The translations under genes and the position numbers were made by a program. Below are positions 33,140 to 45,194 of a stretch of 64,000 bases of DNA, one piece after another; the first letter of the stretch is position 1, and each line of letters opens with the position of its first letter. This DNA is from Lytechinus pictus (taxonomy: Eukaryota; Echinodermata; Echinoidea; Temnopleuroida; Toxopneustidae). The notes below the pieces were generated by a model. That model saw only the letters and a program-made list of their open reading frames with translations, made no database searches and was not told the origin of the DNA. The DNA is taken from NCBI RefSeq assembly GCF_037042905.1, contig NC_087247.1, positions 57,807,920-57,871,919 on the forward strand, read 5' to 3'.

Positions 33140-33372
33140 TCATAATTACATTTTATTTACTCAGGGTAGCCATTTCGGTTAGGGACTTGCAGCGGGCCCT
33201 GCATTTCCATGTATGTTATTACTACCCTTCTCCAATCTAAATGCTGAGCGCCAAGCAAGAAGGCAGAAGGTTCCATTCCTATATATTTTTTTTTTATGAC
33301 TCTGTTGGGGATCGAACCCACGGCCTCCCGTTCATGAGGCTGACGCTCTACCACTAATCAACATACCCGGTT
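33140..33372 (-). mobile_element. tRNA-derived SINE
   Basis: On the minus strand the head (about 33368-33298) reads TTAGTGGTAGAGCG (box A) and GGTTCGATCCC (box B), with a CAT-containing anticodon-loop region. The body holds CAGCGGGCCCTGC (also at 12760) and CTACCCTGAGTAAATAAAAT. It lacks a proper acceptor stem, so it is a SINE and not a tRNA gene. Confidence 0.7.
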
Positions 33373-33548
33373 TGCTTTTCAAACACGACCCTCATCAAGA
33401 AGAAAATTTAATACAGAAACATAATAATTAACACTAATTTGAGCAAGTCACTTATCATTTTTTTTAATAAATTGTGTAGTATGTTGGTATTTTTATATCT
33501 TCTGTTGATTGAGAACCCCTGTCGGCCATTTAAAAGGCTTTCTACTTA

Positions 33549-34150
33549 TAGGACACGTCCACCCCAACAAAAATTTGATGTGAATAAAAAGGGAAAAATC
33601 CAACAAGCATAACACTGAAAATTTCATCGAAATCGGATGTGAAATAAGAAAGTATGACATTTTAAAATTTTGCTTAATTTCAGAAAACAGTAGTTATATG
33701 CACATCCTGGTGGGTATGCAAATGAGGAGACTAATGACGTCATCCACTCACTATTTCTTTTGTATTTCATTATATGAAATAGAGAATATTCAATTTTCTC
33801 CTCATTGTCAAGCGAGACAACGATTAATTCCTCCCTGAACATGTGGAATGAGCATTGTTTCATACTATATGATTCAGTCAAGTCGGTCCTTATTGTCAAA
33901 TCTATAAAAAATAAAAATATTGTATAATTCAAACAATAAAAAACAAAATAAATAGTGAGGGACATCATCGAATGTCTCATTTTTGAGTTGTGCATATGCC
34001 ATATCATTGTTTTGTGAAAAATAAGCAAAACTTTAAAATGTAATAACTTTCTTATTTTACATCCGATTTTTATGAAATTTTAAGCGTTTTGCTAGTTTGA
34101 TTTTTCTCTATTTATTCAAATCAACATTTTTCTGGAATACTTGACCGTTA
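33549..34150. mobile_element. TTAAAGGTCAAGTCCACCCC-type MITE, copy 2
   Basis: Left AGGACACGTCCACCCCAAC, right TTTTTCTGGAATACTTGACC. Internal hairpin blocks ATCGGATGTGAAATAAGAAAG and TCTTATTTTACATCCGATTT pair, as do GATGACGTCATCC and GGACATCATCG-like segments. Confidence 0.8.
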
Positions 34151-34329
34151 AGCTCTTCAGGTGATCCTGCATCCCCCCAATACCACAATATTTCGCTCGT
34201 CGCGTGTTGGATAGTGGAGCAGTCCAGATTCTCAAAAAGAAATTTGGCGCTTCAAAAAAATTAATTGAGAATGGCTGGTCTATATACTTCGTAAGTTATG
34301 AAGACATTAAAAAAAAACTTAACCTTGGT

Positions 34330-34800
34330 CCAGATTTCAATGTTGACGACGCCAGGGGGGGGGGGGGAGTCAGTCAAATGCATTGCTGTACATATGCGTG
34401 ACCAAAGTATTTCCAAACACCCCCTAAACGATTTTTTTCTCTGTGTGCAAAATAACCCCCTAAATAAGTTTTTCGCGGGCATCATTTACACATTTTGGCC
34501 CCTAAACAAGTTGTCGCCAGAATATGACCCTCAAACAAATTTCGTCTACTTATAAGAATAAGCTTGAATCGACAAAGCTATATTCATGGGTATTGGATCA
34601 TGGGAATTGCATACCCCCCCCCCCCCCCTCGTGCAGTTAGGGATAAAATACCACAATCGGGAAGAACCCGAACACTTTTCAGAAACGAGGAGGAAAAAGC
34701 CCTGGGGGAAAAGCCTGGGCATGCTGGGGGGACATACCCTAAACACGTTTGGCTAGTCTTAAAAAAAGCTTTGGAAAAAAACATACCCTAAATACGTTTG
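34330..34800. repeat. Dispersed repeat with CCCCTAAACAAG-like units
   Basis: Units CCCCCTAAACGATTTTT, CCCCCTAAATAAGTTTTT, CCCCTAAACAAG and CCCTCAAACAAA follow each other every 30-50 bp at 34420-34545. CCCTAAACACGTTTGGC and CCCTAAATACGTTTGACC recur at 34737 and 34786. Related to 12801-13262 and 46520-47072. Poly-G (34357) and poly-C (34613) runs give spurious frames. Confidence 0.6.
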
Positions 34801-34913
34801 ACCCCGCGATTGACCATTGACCAGTCTTTTAAAACCACCTTTTAAAAAAAATCAGTTATTTTGATCCCTTAACGAGTGCACGCGCGGCCAGCGTCCAAAA
34901 CTAAAAAACACCC

Positions 34914-35480
34914 CTTTAAAGGTCAAGTCCATGCACCCCGGAAAAATGTTGATTTGAATAAATAGAGAAAAACCAAACTAGCATAACGTTGAAAATTTCA
35001 TCAAAATCGGATGTAAAATAAGAAAGATATGACATTTTAAAGTTTCGCTTATTTTCACAATTTTTCACAAAACAGTGATATGCACGATTCAGTAACATGC
35101 AAATGAGACAGTCGGTGATGTCCTTCACTCACTACTTTTCTTTTTTTTATTGTTTGAATTATACAATTTTTCAATATTTTACATATTTGACAGTAAGGAC
35201 CAACTTGACTGAACCATATAGTATTAAACGATGCTGATACAAAAGAAATAGTGAGTGGATGACGTCATAAGTCTCCTCACTTGCATACCGACCAGGATGT
35301 GAATTTCACTGTTTTGTAAAATTATTTGTGATAGGTCTATGGTAAAATTAAGCAAAACTTGAATATGTCATAATTTTCTTATTTTACATCCGATTTTGAT
35401 GAAATTTCCAGCGTTATGCTTGTTGGATTTTTCTCGTTTTATTCAAACAACTTTTTGTTTGGTTGGACTTGTCCTTTAAA
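34914..35480. mobile_element. TTAAAGGTCAAGTCCACCCC-type MITE, copy 3
   Basis: TTTAAAGGTCAAGTCC at the left, GGACTTGTCCTTTAAA at the right, with the family's internal hairpin blocks. Full length, about 567 bp. Confidence 0.85.
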
Positions 35481-35639
35481 CGCGTTTTGGGGTCATACAG
35501 GTGTACAGCAATATATTCGACAGCCCCCCCCCCCCCCCCCCCGTGATGACGTCGTCGCCTTCGGAATTGCGGCTCTGCTAGGCAGGCGAGACAAAAATGA
35601 ATAAGCAGGAAAGTCAAATTCTCAAAACTAAAAAAGGTA

Positions 35640-37960
35640 TTTATTTCAAAATGTAATTTTTATTACAATTATTTAAAAAAATATTTTCTCATCACCTAAG
35701 TCAAAGAGTTTGTCTCTTACATAATGGTCAGTATTATTCGATGTTATATAAGTTACAATTGAATGGAAAAGTGAAACAATATACTGATCATGCATAATAA
35801 TACAATTCAAAATTGTGTTGGGCTTTTGATGGAGCGCTTGGAACTTTTTTTTTTCTTTCAAAAGCATTTATTTAATTATTTGCATATACATATCACTTTA
35901 ACATAAAAAGAAAACATTGAACATAATCAAATAATAGACAAAATGAAAACGATACAAATATTTCCCATTATAGTTTTTGTTCATTTCCAGCATCTTACCC
36001 AAATCTGGCATATTGTCTACTCCTTTGTAGTTACGTAACAACATTGATTTATACGCAGTCCAAAACGCTATATTAATGACATCGTCTTCTTTTTGTTTCT
36101 TGTTTTTTATCAAAGGATCGACATCAATAATAATGTGTTTATTAAAGACTTTAACCAAATTATGTGACTAAAAACTTTTATTCAATTTACTTGTGATCAA
36201 AGCATGTGTTATGTCCTCTTCTATGGCAACTATTACAATTTGCATCTTCACTTATACGCCATTTACATAAGTTTCTTTTCACAGGCAATAAATTATACCG
36301 TATTTTGAAATTAATTGATCTCAGTTTATTTTCTTTTACTGTTAACGAGTTTCTTTCGAAACAAATATTCCAGACTGTAATCATTTTCGAAATATTTTCC
36401 CCAAAGAAACAACGTGAATTTGACACTTCAAGGACGTATAACATTATTGAAAAAGTATTTTGAAGGTACTTGATCTAGACATTTTACTGAGTACCTATTT
36501 TTATTTTTTTTAGGTTTAGGTTCTCTAAAAAAAAATTAAAATCAAAGTTTTTCTAAGTATAGCTTGTTTCAGTTTTGAAAAACAGAAACATAACAGATCT
36601 ATAAATTTCTACAAAAATGAAATTTCTGATACATCTTTAAAACCTCACATTCACATTCAAAATGTCTTCCATGTAGATTATTGTACCATTCCCTGGAAAA
36701 TATTGGCGATTCATTAAAAACAATATGATTAAACCATGAAATATTATTTTCTACCCTATGTTCTTTTCTGAATTTCTTTATCAATCAGAGTCCGAGCTCG
36801 AATTATTTTAACATGAAATGACGGTATTTTCTTATCAAACAATGGGGTAACATTGTGAACCCGAAAGTCACTATTTAAGGTTAGATTAAGACTTCCAAAA
36901 TGCTCAAACCAATAATTCCCAAGTGTTTTCTATATAGAATTTGCCTCGTTTGTTAACCTTCCTAATCACTTTAATCTAAAACTGACTACTTTTTTATGTA
37001 TATCAACCATTTTCATACAACCTTGTCTGTAATCTTTGATAACATCACATCTCCTAACCTTTTTTATTCGTGAGTTCCAAAGGAATTTGAAAAACATGGC
37101 ATTCAGTTTCTTAACAATTATTGATGGAACTGAATTAAACATAAACAAATAGACTACTTGCGCAAAAACATTTCACAGTCGTCACTCTACCAAATAATGT
37201 CAAGTTTCTTTTACGCCAATTATCTAGGATACGTTGCATTTTCCAACTTATTTTCCCGATTTGTTTTACATTTGTAAATGTCAGATAAATGTCATGTAGC
37301 ACCCATCGATTTTCTTTTCTACCTAATGCAGTTATTTCTGTTAATTTTAGGATTAATTCTCTACCAAAAGTCCAAAACCTTCTAATTCAGTTAAATCAAT
37401 TTCAAATGATCTATCGTCCCCAATAAAAAAAAGTTGTATCATCAGCATACCGTAATACCTTTAACTCAAAATGGCCATTGATTTCATCAGAACAAACACC
37501 TCTTCTATAATTATTTTACATGTCTTGTTTGCAAAGAATTCAGCTGCAATCACAAACATGAGTGCCGAACGAGGGAAGCCTTGACGTATTCCTCTTTGCA
37601 CTTGAAACTCTTTTGTTATCCTGCCAATTACAATGACTGAACTCACAGTACAAAGATCCAATTGCGAAATTCTTTTCTAGGCATCTCATTATTAAAGATA
37701 TATTTAATACAATCAAAGGCTTTGGTGAAATCAGTCATCATATTTGCACCTTCAACATTCTTTTCAACCCTCCTAAACTTGTGTTTCCATTATATTAGTC
37801 GTTAAAATCCTTTGTAATCTCAAACATTAAAGCTAGAACTGTTGCAATTATTTTGTAGAAGTGTAATATGGTCTCCGGTTCTTTAACTCGTCCCTGTTTC
37901 ATTTGATACTGTATAAATCAAAGTTATGAGACCTTTTCGTTGTGAAGGCGATATCTGTCC
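35640..37960 (-). mobile_element. L1/Tx1-like LINE remnant
   Basis: Minus-strand frames, many times broken, give in order: TDFTKAFD (block A, near 37725); RGIRQGFPRSALMFVIAAEF (block B', near 37575); ELKVLRYADDTTFF (YADD active site, near 37445); KLNAMFFKFLWNSR (37100); VWNICFERNSLTV and RSINFKIRYNLLPVKRNL (36350); and a C-terminal CxxC-H-like NCNSCHRRG..CFDH segment (36210). This order is that of L1/Tx1-type ORF2. Multiple stops and frameshifts show a dead copy. Its 5' side stops exactly where the tyrosine-recombinase element begins (37961). Confidence 0.8.
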
Positions 37961-38131
37961 ATTTATTCCCTAATTCGACTCTCAATCGTGAATAAATTAT
38001 TTCCAGTCACGCCTCACTATCCTTAAGCACAACCAGTGCAACAACATCAACACCTGAAATATAAAACATTTATATACTTTACAAAAAACATACCTGTTTC
38101 GAGGGGAGCACCAAGCTTCGACGGCAAGACA
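37961..38131 (-). repeat. Split direct repeat B2 (3' terminus)
   Basis: 171 bp, matching 38420-38590 except for one transition near 38003 (TTTCCAG versus TTTTCAG). It ends the element in AAT on the minus strand. Confidence 0.9.
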
Positions 38132-38293
38132 GCACGAACGGTACTTACTGACGAATGTACTGAGGCCTCCCTCTGAGTTCAGATCTCGAAGAACTCATCA
38201 ATGTACTTTACATGCTGTAAGGCCTATTCATCCATCAGAATTCTCTTTGCTCTATCTTCTTGCATCCAGTCAATCGTCCACATATCCATCCCG

Positions 38294-38422
38294 AATAAGA
38301 CGTCCGTACTGTGCTGTGTCGAACTCGGTCAGTGAATTCCGAATCGTTTAGGAATTCAGACACTCCTCACGCAAGCATTGTTATGCTAATCGGATACTTC
38401 TGCTAAGAAAAGAAAATGTATT
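38294..38422 (-). repeat. Split direct repeat A2
   Basis: 129 bp, matching 43816-43944 with no difference seen. Its first 3 nt are shared with the end of B1, recreating a circle junction. Confidence 0.92.
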
Positions 38423-38590
38423 TATTCCCTAATTCGACTCTCAATCGTGAATAAATTATTTTCAGTCACGCCTCACTATCCTTAAGCACAACCAGTGCAA
38501 CAACATCAACACCTGAAATATAAAACATTTATATACTTTACAAAAAACATACCTGTTTCGAGGGGAGCACCAAGCTTCGACGGCAAGACA
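38420..38590 (-). repeat. Split direct repeat B1
   Basis: 171 bp copy of B2, lying immediately upstream of A2 in element orientation. Confidence 0.9.
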
Positions 38591-38811
38591 AGCTAAACTT
38601 ATAGCTCCCCCTCTCAGTCAATCAAAGAACGGGTAAACAAGAAAATGAGTTACACGACGCAATCATTTCAATTTAACCAACTTTAATTGTATAATGATAA
38701 TAATACATGTCTCATTCAACAATCTCATCGAACGCCTACAATCCATCTTTAACAAAGTTATACGTATAATCATACTAGGCTGAGGCTAATTTACCCGGTA
38801 TAAAAATAATT

Positions 38812-39800
38812 CTAAAGCCCCAAATTCATAGAAATTGAAAGACAATCCTTCATATTGTCTTTAATATATCCATCCTTAGCAGTCTCCGACCTCCACCTAC
38901 CTTGTTTCTTAAACAACCTGTCTGGAACACCAAAGTTCGCTGCTGCTGTGGCTCCGCCACTTCGGAGGCTATGCATGCCAAAACTCTTTGGATTCAACCC
39001 TACTTTCGCCAACGCCTCTCTCAATAATTCTAAACATCTAGTATAAGACAACTGTCCACGTCTTAACTTGTAACTATTACTGGATTTACAGTAATTTAGA
39101 GGCCTAAAAAGAAATACTTCATCAGAGGCATCGTTAAGCCCCGCTGCAATCAAATATTTCCTCAAAGCTAATACGGGGCAGGTGGGGAATTTGTAGCACC
39201 TATAAGAACCCATGCTCCTTGCCTGTAAATATCGGTTTAGCTTTTCATGATGAAAGTATTCACATGAGACAAATACAAGTCTAAATCACATTTACGAATA
39301 TGTATCATTTCATCAAATCGTAGAATGCCTGCGTAGGAAATCAAAACCATAGCACATAATCGAATATCTAATAGACTCGTTGAAGATCCATACTTCTCAA
39401 CAACTGCTTTCAAAATGTCTGGGGTTATAACTTCTTTCTTAACGATCGGTTTGTTTCGTAATTTCTTTAAACATTGTAAAACAATATGTATGAACTTGCG
39501 ATCACAGGGATTAACATTCATCCTTGGCTTGCAGTCAAAATGCCACTTAATGGCGTAAAAAGCCGATTCTATCCTCGAATAAGGAGCTTCTCTTTGATAC
39601 AAATGAATAAGATAGCGACTAATATCTTCTGGTTCTGCTGTGTCAGAATTTACTTTATTTTGCTTACACTAATCTCTCCAGGTATTCAACGCTCTGTTGT
39701 ATTTACTCATAGTGTTATCAGCTCTCGAAGCTGTCAAGACCTTGTTCAAAGTTATATCATATCCTTCATGGAGAGAATTTCTGGATTTAAGAAAATTTAA
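38812..39800 (-). pseudogene. Tyrosine recombinase (YR) of the retrotransposon, inactivated
   Basis: Phage-integrase-type recombinase that would insert the circular DNA copy. The N-terminal helical domain starts near 39790 (KSRNSLHEGYD, ALNTWRD). The catalytic part shows GILRFDEM (first Arg), MHSLRSGG (H-x-x-R), GRWRS and the tyrosine in DGYIKD, in the usual order R..HxxR..(H/Q)..Y. The box-II second His/Trp position reads Q in KKQGRWRS. Lesions: TAG after NTWRD near 39667, TAA after FIMKS at 39237-39239, and a frameshift near 39215. The lesions are few, so the copy died recently or is partly misassembled. Confidence 0.88.
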
Positions 39801-40670
39801 ACAAAACTTATAAGCTGGTATATATTTATCTCAACACAATATATTCAAATTGTGATAAATTCTCAAGTTCAGTCATTCTTATCAAATTCTCAAAATTTAA
39901 TCACTTCTAATACGTTTTACAGCCATGACAGCAAAATTAAACATTAACTATGCAGCTATCCTCAAACCAGGTGGTTTTATATTTTCACTAAAATTTCAGT
40001 ATGAAATTCATTAGATCACAATTCCATATCATAATTCGTTTCAATCGTCTTGAAGGCTTAGCAAAACAATAGCTTTGGGATTCATTTCCTTTGCGAAAAT
40101 GTTTATTTTTGCCTTAAAACACTTGCAAAAAACTTTCTGAAACATTTCATTCACAAGAATTCTGTAATTTTGAGACTTTGAATGTTTTCAATCATCACCA
40201 ATTTCTTCATTCTGAGCTCCGCCGCCAGTAAATTATAACTAATTTGAGAATGAAATCTCATATCAATTCCTTATCAACCTTTACGATGGTTATCCTTTTA
40301 CATAATCATAACATTCTCCAATTTCCATCACCACTTCTTTGCTCTGCAGCATAAGTGGATCCTAGCTATGCAGCTATCTGCCATGCGGCCGTGTAAAAAT
40401 TACATGTTGCATTCCAACAGTATAATTTTGAATTAACCTCCATCAAATGGATTTATTACATACCAGCATTCATGTCAGCCATCTCTCACAAACCGTTTTT
40501 TTTTTTTTTTTTTTTTTTTTTTATTATTATTATTTCTGCCTTGAACGAAAATTCCTTGAGGATTATCAATTTTGAAGTATTCAGAGAATAAGGAACGAAA
40601 ATCACTTTGTTCAGAGAAAAGAATCGGCCAGAAGGGTGCAGACGGCCAGAAGGGAACAACCAAAGTCCCC

Positions 40671-42250
40671 CTAGCAGAACAAAACCTTCAGATGCTTAAG
40701 TACTTGCCCTATACATGCTATACATTCGATAGGTGGAACCAACCAATTATTCTCGCCCGACCAATCACATGAGAATGGATCAACATGATCTATTAGGGGA
40801 CACCAATATTTAGAATTGAACTTCTTAATTTTGAAATTAAAATCGTCCGCAAGTCTGTCCACAGTGTGAGGGCCCCAGATTTTGTCCAAAAATCCGACAA
40901 ATTCATCTGACACACCCCAATCATCAAAATCTATCATGCGACTTAATGCATCTGCAAAACGGTTCTCCTCTCTGGGAGCCCAATGAACGTGAAGACTAAT
41001 GTTGTTTCTTTTACACAAATCAAAGATGTGTAAACTCATCTCATGCAATTCTGCAATCATACTTCCTTTATTTACAATCGATCCTACTCCTTTATTATCA
41101 CAGAGGACCTTGACAGTTTTATGTCTCATGTGAGATACAACTGTTTGCAGTGTCATACTTACTGACTTGAGTTCTCTCCAAGTGGAGCTTTTAACCATTT
41201 CAAACTCAAACCAATCTCATCCCATTTCATGCCTGCGCACTCAGAAACCCAGGCCCCGCAGCCTGATGGACTTGCATCAGAATAGATGAAAGTCTGTGGA
41301 ACTGAATAAGCAGAAATAATGTTTACGTTAAGAATATGCAAATTCTTCTCCAGAAGAAGAACACGAATATTAATTCATCACTATTGATCACATTATGTCC
41401 TATCCCAATGTACCCTCCGGATGATTTCGTGATGCATAAATCTGGTTTTAATTTGAGTAACTGTGCCAAACACTGGATACAATGTATCTTTCCAACTATA
41501 ACTACGATCCTTCGTTCTGAAACCTCAGGCAATTCTGCTTGAAATGAATCTGAACATAACTCAAGATCCTTCATCCTTCTTTCAGTAATCTTTATATAAG
41601 CTACTCTGCTTTCCCGTGGTATTCCTAACCAATCCAAACACTGGACAGGAGTCCATTGAGATATTTCTCAACATTTGGTATCAAACCTGCTTCAAGTAAG
41701 TCATTTTTCACCTTCTTGACCATAGTATCATACGAATCAAAGGAAGCAGCACGACCCAATCATCTATATACAAAAAAAAATGAAAATACCATTTCTATAC
41801 GCCAATGATTAACGATAGGCTTAATCGTGTAATGAAAACAAAGGTAGCTGTTGCCAACCCAATGACAACACCTAAAAGGAGAAAAACCTTGTACCACTAC
41901 CAAAATCCCAACTAAAGCCTACAATTTTTCATGCACTTGAAAAATGTAATAATGATGATAACCTTGCTTAAGTTCAAAGGTAAGCATAAAATCTCCCTGT
42001 TTTAAATAAGACATGACTACATTCCAGTCTTCAAGTATAATAGTGTTCTTCCACAAGTGTTAGTTGACATAACGTTAACCAAGAATCAGTCTCTTTTTAT
42101 ATCTGAACTCTGAATTGAATCTGAAAGGGGGTAACATCATGGGGTGCAGTGGTGGATTCAACAACCAAACCCTTTTTAATAATAATTCGTTAATGGCTTC
42201 AGAAACGAAATCGGGATCGATGTCAATGCTGACTTATCATCTTATTGTAA
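40671..42250 (-). pseudogene. DIRS-type reverse transcriptase-RNase H, frameshifted
   Basis: The RT active site YIDDWV is encoded near 41770-41753, typical of DIRS-order elements. Sequence from about 42250 to 41640 is broken by several shifts. Next come a thumb-like segment (41637-41323) and RNase H with its acidic residues: IYSDASPSGCGAWV (D), WRELKSV (E), VLCDNKGVG (D) and APREENRFADALSR (D). The RNase H frame is intact from 41198 to 40671. There is no DNA methyltransferase domain visible. Confidence 0.85.
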
Positions 42251-43815
42251 GGTAATTTGTAACCATGTTCATTGACATCTACAACAAATTGAGATGCATC
42301 AGTTGATTTCCAAATTGTAAGGAAGCATTCAATCTACCTTTAACCAAAGGTTCTGAATTTCATTGATCATACTCATAATTTCTCAAATAAAATTCTTCCT
42401 CCTACCCTGCACATCTTGTCGAATCAACACTAACGTTACTCGATGTTTCCCAACCGAAACAAATTCAACAATGCTCTGTTTCTGTATTTCTTACTTTAGA
42501 AGGGCCCGCTGACGGACCAGGAGTAGTCAATATATTCCAGATTGTTTGATCTGTGTCATATCTATGTCTAGGTTCATTAGTAAGAGGTGGAATTCAACCA
42601 AAATAACACATCTTTTCTTAACATATAATTATGGACTAGGTAGAATCAAGAATAGATTCCTTTGCTACGCCCTTCTGATCATTCTACTCTTCAGTTCTCA
42701 AATACCACACTTCGTCAAATACAGAACAAAACTGACATTTACCTTGCTCAGTTTGACCATGATCAATGGATCATTTATCTCATTATCTCTGAAGGATGAA
42801 TCTTGCTGGGATCTTGCTTCCTGATACCTGGGCAACTTCTCCAGTGCCCATGTCTACCACAGGCAAAACGTTCGTCGGTGGTCTGAGGCAACTTGCATAC
42901 CCGCGCCAACTATTTTGTACATATAAGTTGGCGACACTGCCAAGCGAATATCGATTTCTTGACCCAAAGGGTATACGAAATAAGTTGTCGGAAGTAGTAA
43001 AAGAACCTTGAAAATTTCCAACATTCTTGCCCAATATAACCTTTGTTTGTTGAACGAAATAACTTACGCTTTCTATTTACACAAGCCTGAGCTTGCCTCA
43101 TTCTTTTCTCCCTCATCAGTATTCATCCAATGCGGACCAACCTAAAATATAAAAATGATCTCTATATATTTATTTGATTAATCTCCCATAATTAAGTCAT
43201 AAAGTAATTCCGCTGAAAAACGAACAGCTTCCATTAACAACATAAGGCCATATCTATTATGTACAACCGTTCATAAATTTCAAAAGCAATAGCCTAGTTT
43301 GGAATTTTCATTCATCTTTATCTCACTAACCTGCTTCAGATTCATCTGCTTTTCTGATATGTTTCTTCCTTTTAATTATATCTGCAATACCTTACTTCAG
43401 CAAAGCAAGGGCTGCGCCCGCTGCTTACCTTACTCTAATAAGGCAAATTTCTTATCCAACTCCTCCTGGCGTCTAGAATTATATTCATATTGAACCTTAT
43501 TACCTTTCGAAAGACATCTCCGACGCCCTTTTTTAGTTGTAGAAGCTCCGCTGACCCGGGCAATGTATCGAGAATCAACATAATCAAACAGCCAGCCCAA
43601 TCTTTAAACGAGCCAATGCTTCCTTTGTAGCATTGCTTACAAGAAGGCGAAGAGACTCCAGATTATTGAGTAAAATTTTCTGAAACTGCCTTTAATTTGT
43701 GGCATAACCCGAGGTTAATTTCTTGATTCGCCATTATTTTATATTTAACATCGAATCCAAACGTAGATCTATTACGATAAGGCCTATAGAGTTTAACACG
43801 TGGAAGAAGCGTTGA
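42251..43815 (-). pseudogene. Presumed gag-like first ORF region of the retrotransposon
   Basis: Upstream of the RT in element orientation. Minus-strand fragments include a leucine-rich NLESLRLLVSNATKEALARL near 43690, then a basic stretch with YVDSRYIARVSGA and a KKGRRR cluster near 43540, and an 83-aa frame at 43034-42783. Position and basic character fit a gag product, but no zinc knuckle is seen, and the call is by position. Confidence 0.5.
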
Positions 43816-43944
43816 AATAAGACGTCCGTACTGTGCTGTGTCGAACTCGGTCAGTGAATTCCGAATCGTTTAGGAATTCAGACACTCCTCACGCAAGCAT
43901 TGTTATGCTAATCGGATACTTCTGCTAAGAAAAGAAAATGTATT
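43816..43944 (-). repeat. Split direct repeat A1 (5' terminus)
   Basis: 129 bp starting, on the minus strand, with AATACATTTTC. It matches A2 with no difference seen. Confidence 0.92.
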
Positions 43945-44370
43945 ACTGAATAACATACAATCAACTTTGTCAGTAATGGTCTATAGTGTGCCTCCCCACC
44001 ACCTCAAGTTATAGTGTGTGTTTTTTTCTGAAAAAATACCATGCCAACTTTGGGTAAGCGTATAATAGATATTTAAAGGCCTCGGGCTTTACACTTAAAG
44101 GAAACAAGGATGATACTTTGAGCAATGGTATTCAAAGATCAATCATTGGAAAAGATGGTGTTTTATGTATAAAATGCACACTTGATATGAAGTGATTATG
44201 ATAATTCTTATTTATCAAGATGCATGTTGAAATAATTCACAGATATAAGCACAGAACAATGACGAATGTGCCTAATATAATATATAATAACATCACACTC
44301 AAACAAAAGTTTAAATAGAAGATATTTTCGACTTTGTTTTCCCTTAAGTTTTTCAATATAGCGACACTTT
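43945..44370. other. No feature seen
   Basis: AT-rich sequence flanking the retrotransposon. I could not recognise a continuation of the LINE found on the other side of the element. Confidence 0.45.
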
Positions 44371-44388
44371 CATATATATATACATAAT

Positions 44389-44428
<40 letters not shown>
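44371..44428. repeat. (TA)n microsatellite, left part
   Basis: TA/AT dinucleotides up to the left end of the mariner-like MITE. With 45198-45290 this appears to be one TA tract split or seeded by the insertion. Confidence 0.85.
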
Positions 44429-45194
44429 CAGTGCGTCCCACAAAAAACGAAACCGAGATTAATCGATGATTTATCATAACTTAATCACAAATACAATAGA
44501 CAAATGACCTACCATTATAAAGCTTAGAATCTCCTCTTTCATTTGAAATTACTTAGATTATTTCTCATTCACGCATGAGTGAGCAAAAACAATTTTAAGA
44601 GGGGATACCAAAAAGTCATTTGTCGGGCTGTACCTGGGTTTCAAAAAGAAAACCAAATTACTAAAAAGTTCAATATCTGCTCTTTAATTTGATACCTCAA
44701 TTACAGAAAATGGTCAAGAAATTACAAGTTCTGGTTATTTGAAATAAGGCTTGAATTTCAATAATTTCATAAAATTGAGAGGTTCTACAGGCTAGGGTTC
44801 AAACTCACTTGACACTCCGTTTTGTTGACGATCAGCCATGCATTAAGTCTTTTGTTGACCATACGATAGCTTCTGTGGGAAACCGGTGAAAACACGTTTA
44901 TTTAATGAAATTATGGAAATACAAGCATTGTTTCGAGGGAACATAACTTTTTTACTTTTTGACCAATTTTTGTGATTAAGGTATCAAATAAAAGAGCAGA
45001 TATTGAACTTTTTTAAAATGTGATTTTCTTTTTGAAATTCAAATGAGTTTTTGGTATCCTTTCTTCAAATTGTTTTGCTCACTCATGCGTGAATGGGGAA
45101 TAATCTAGGTAATATCAGATGAAAGAGAAGATTCTAAGCTTTACATTGGTAGGTCATTTGTCTATTGTATTTGTGATTAAGTTTCTGGGACGCA

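Larger units (their letters stand above)
37961..43944 (-). mobile_element. Tyrosine-recombinase retrotransposon with split direct repeats (Ngaro/Pat-like), 5,984 bp
   Basis: Read on the minus strand the order is A1 (43944-43816), internal genes, B1 (38590-38420), A2 (38422-38294), a 162-bp spacer, B2 (38131-37961). A1 and A2 are 129 bp and look identical. B1 and B2 are 171 bp with one difference seen. B1 and A2 overlap by AAT, the same 3 nt that form both outer termini, as expected if a circular intermediate with B2-A1 joined is integrated by a tyrosine recombinase. Internal gene order gag-like, RT, RNase H, YR fits the DIRS order. No target duplication is expected or seen. Whether it is Ngaro or Pat type cannot be decided here. 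Confidence 0.9.

Noticed and set aside
33298-33368. tRNA gene (minus strand, CAT-containing anticodon loop)
   Set aside because: Box A and box B are present, but the acceptor stem does not pair properly and a SINE body follows.
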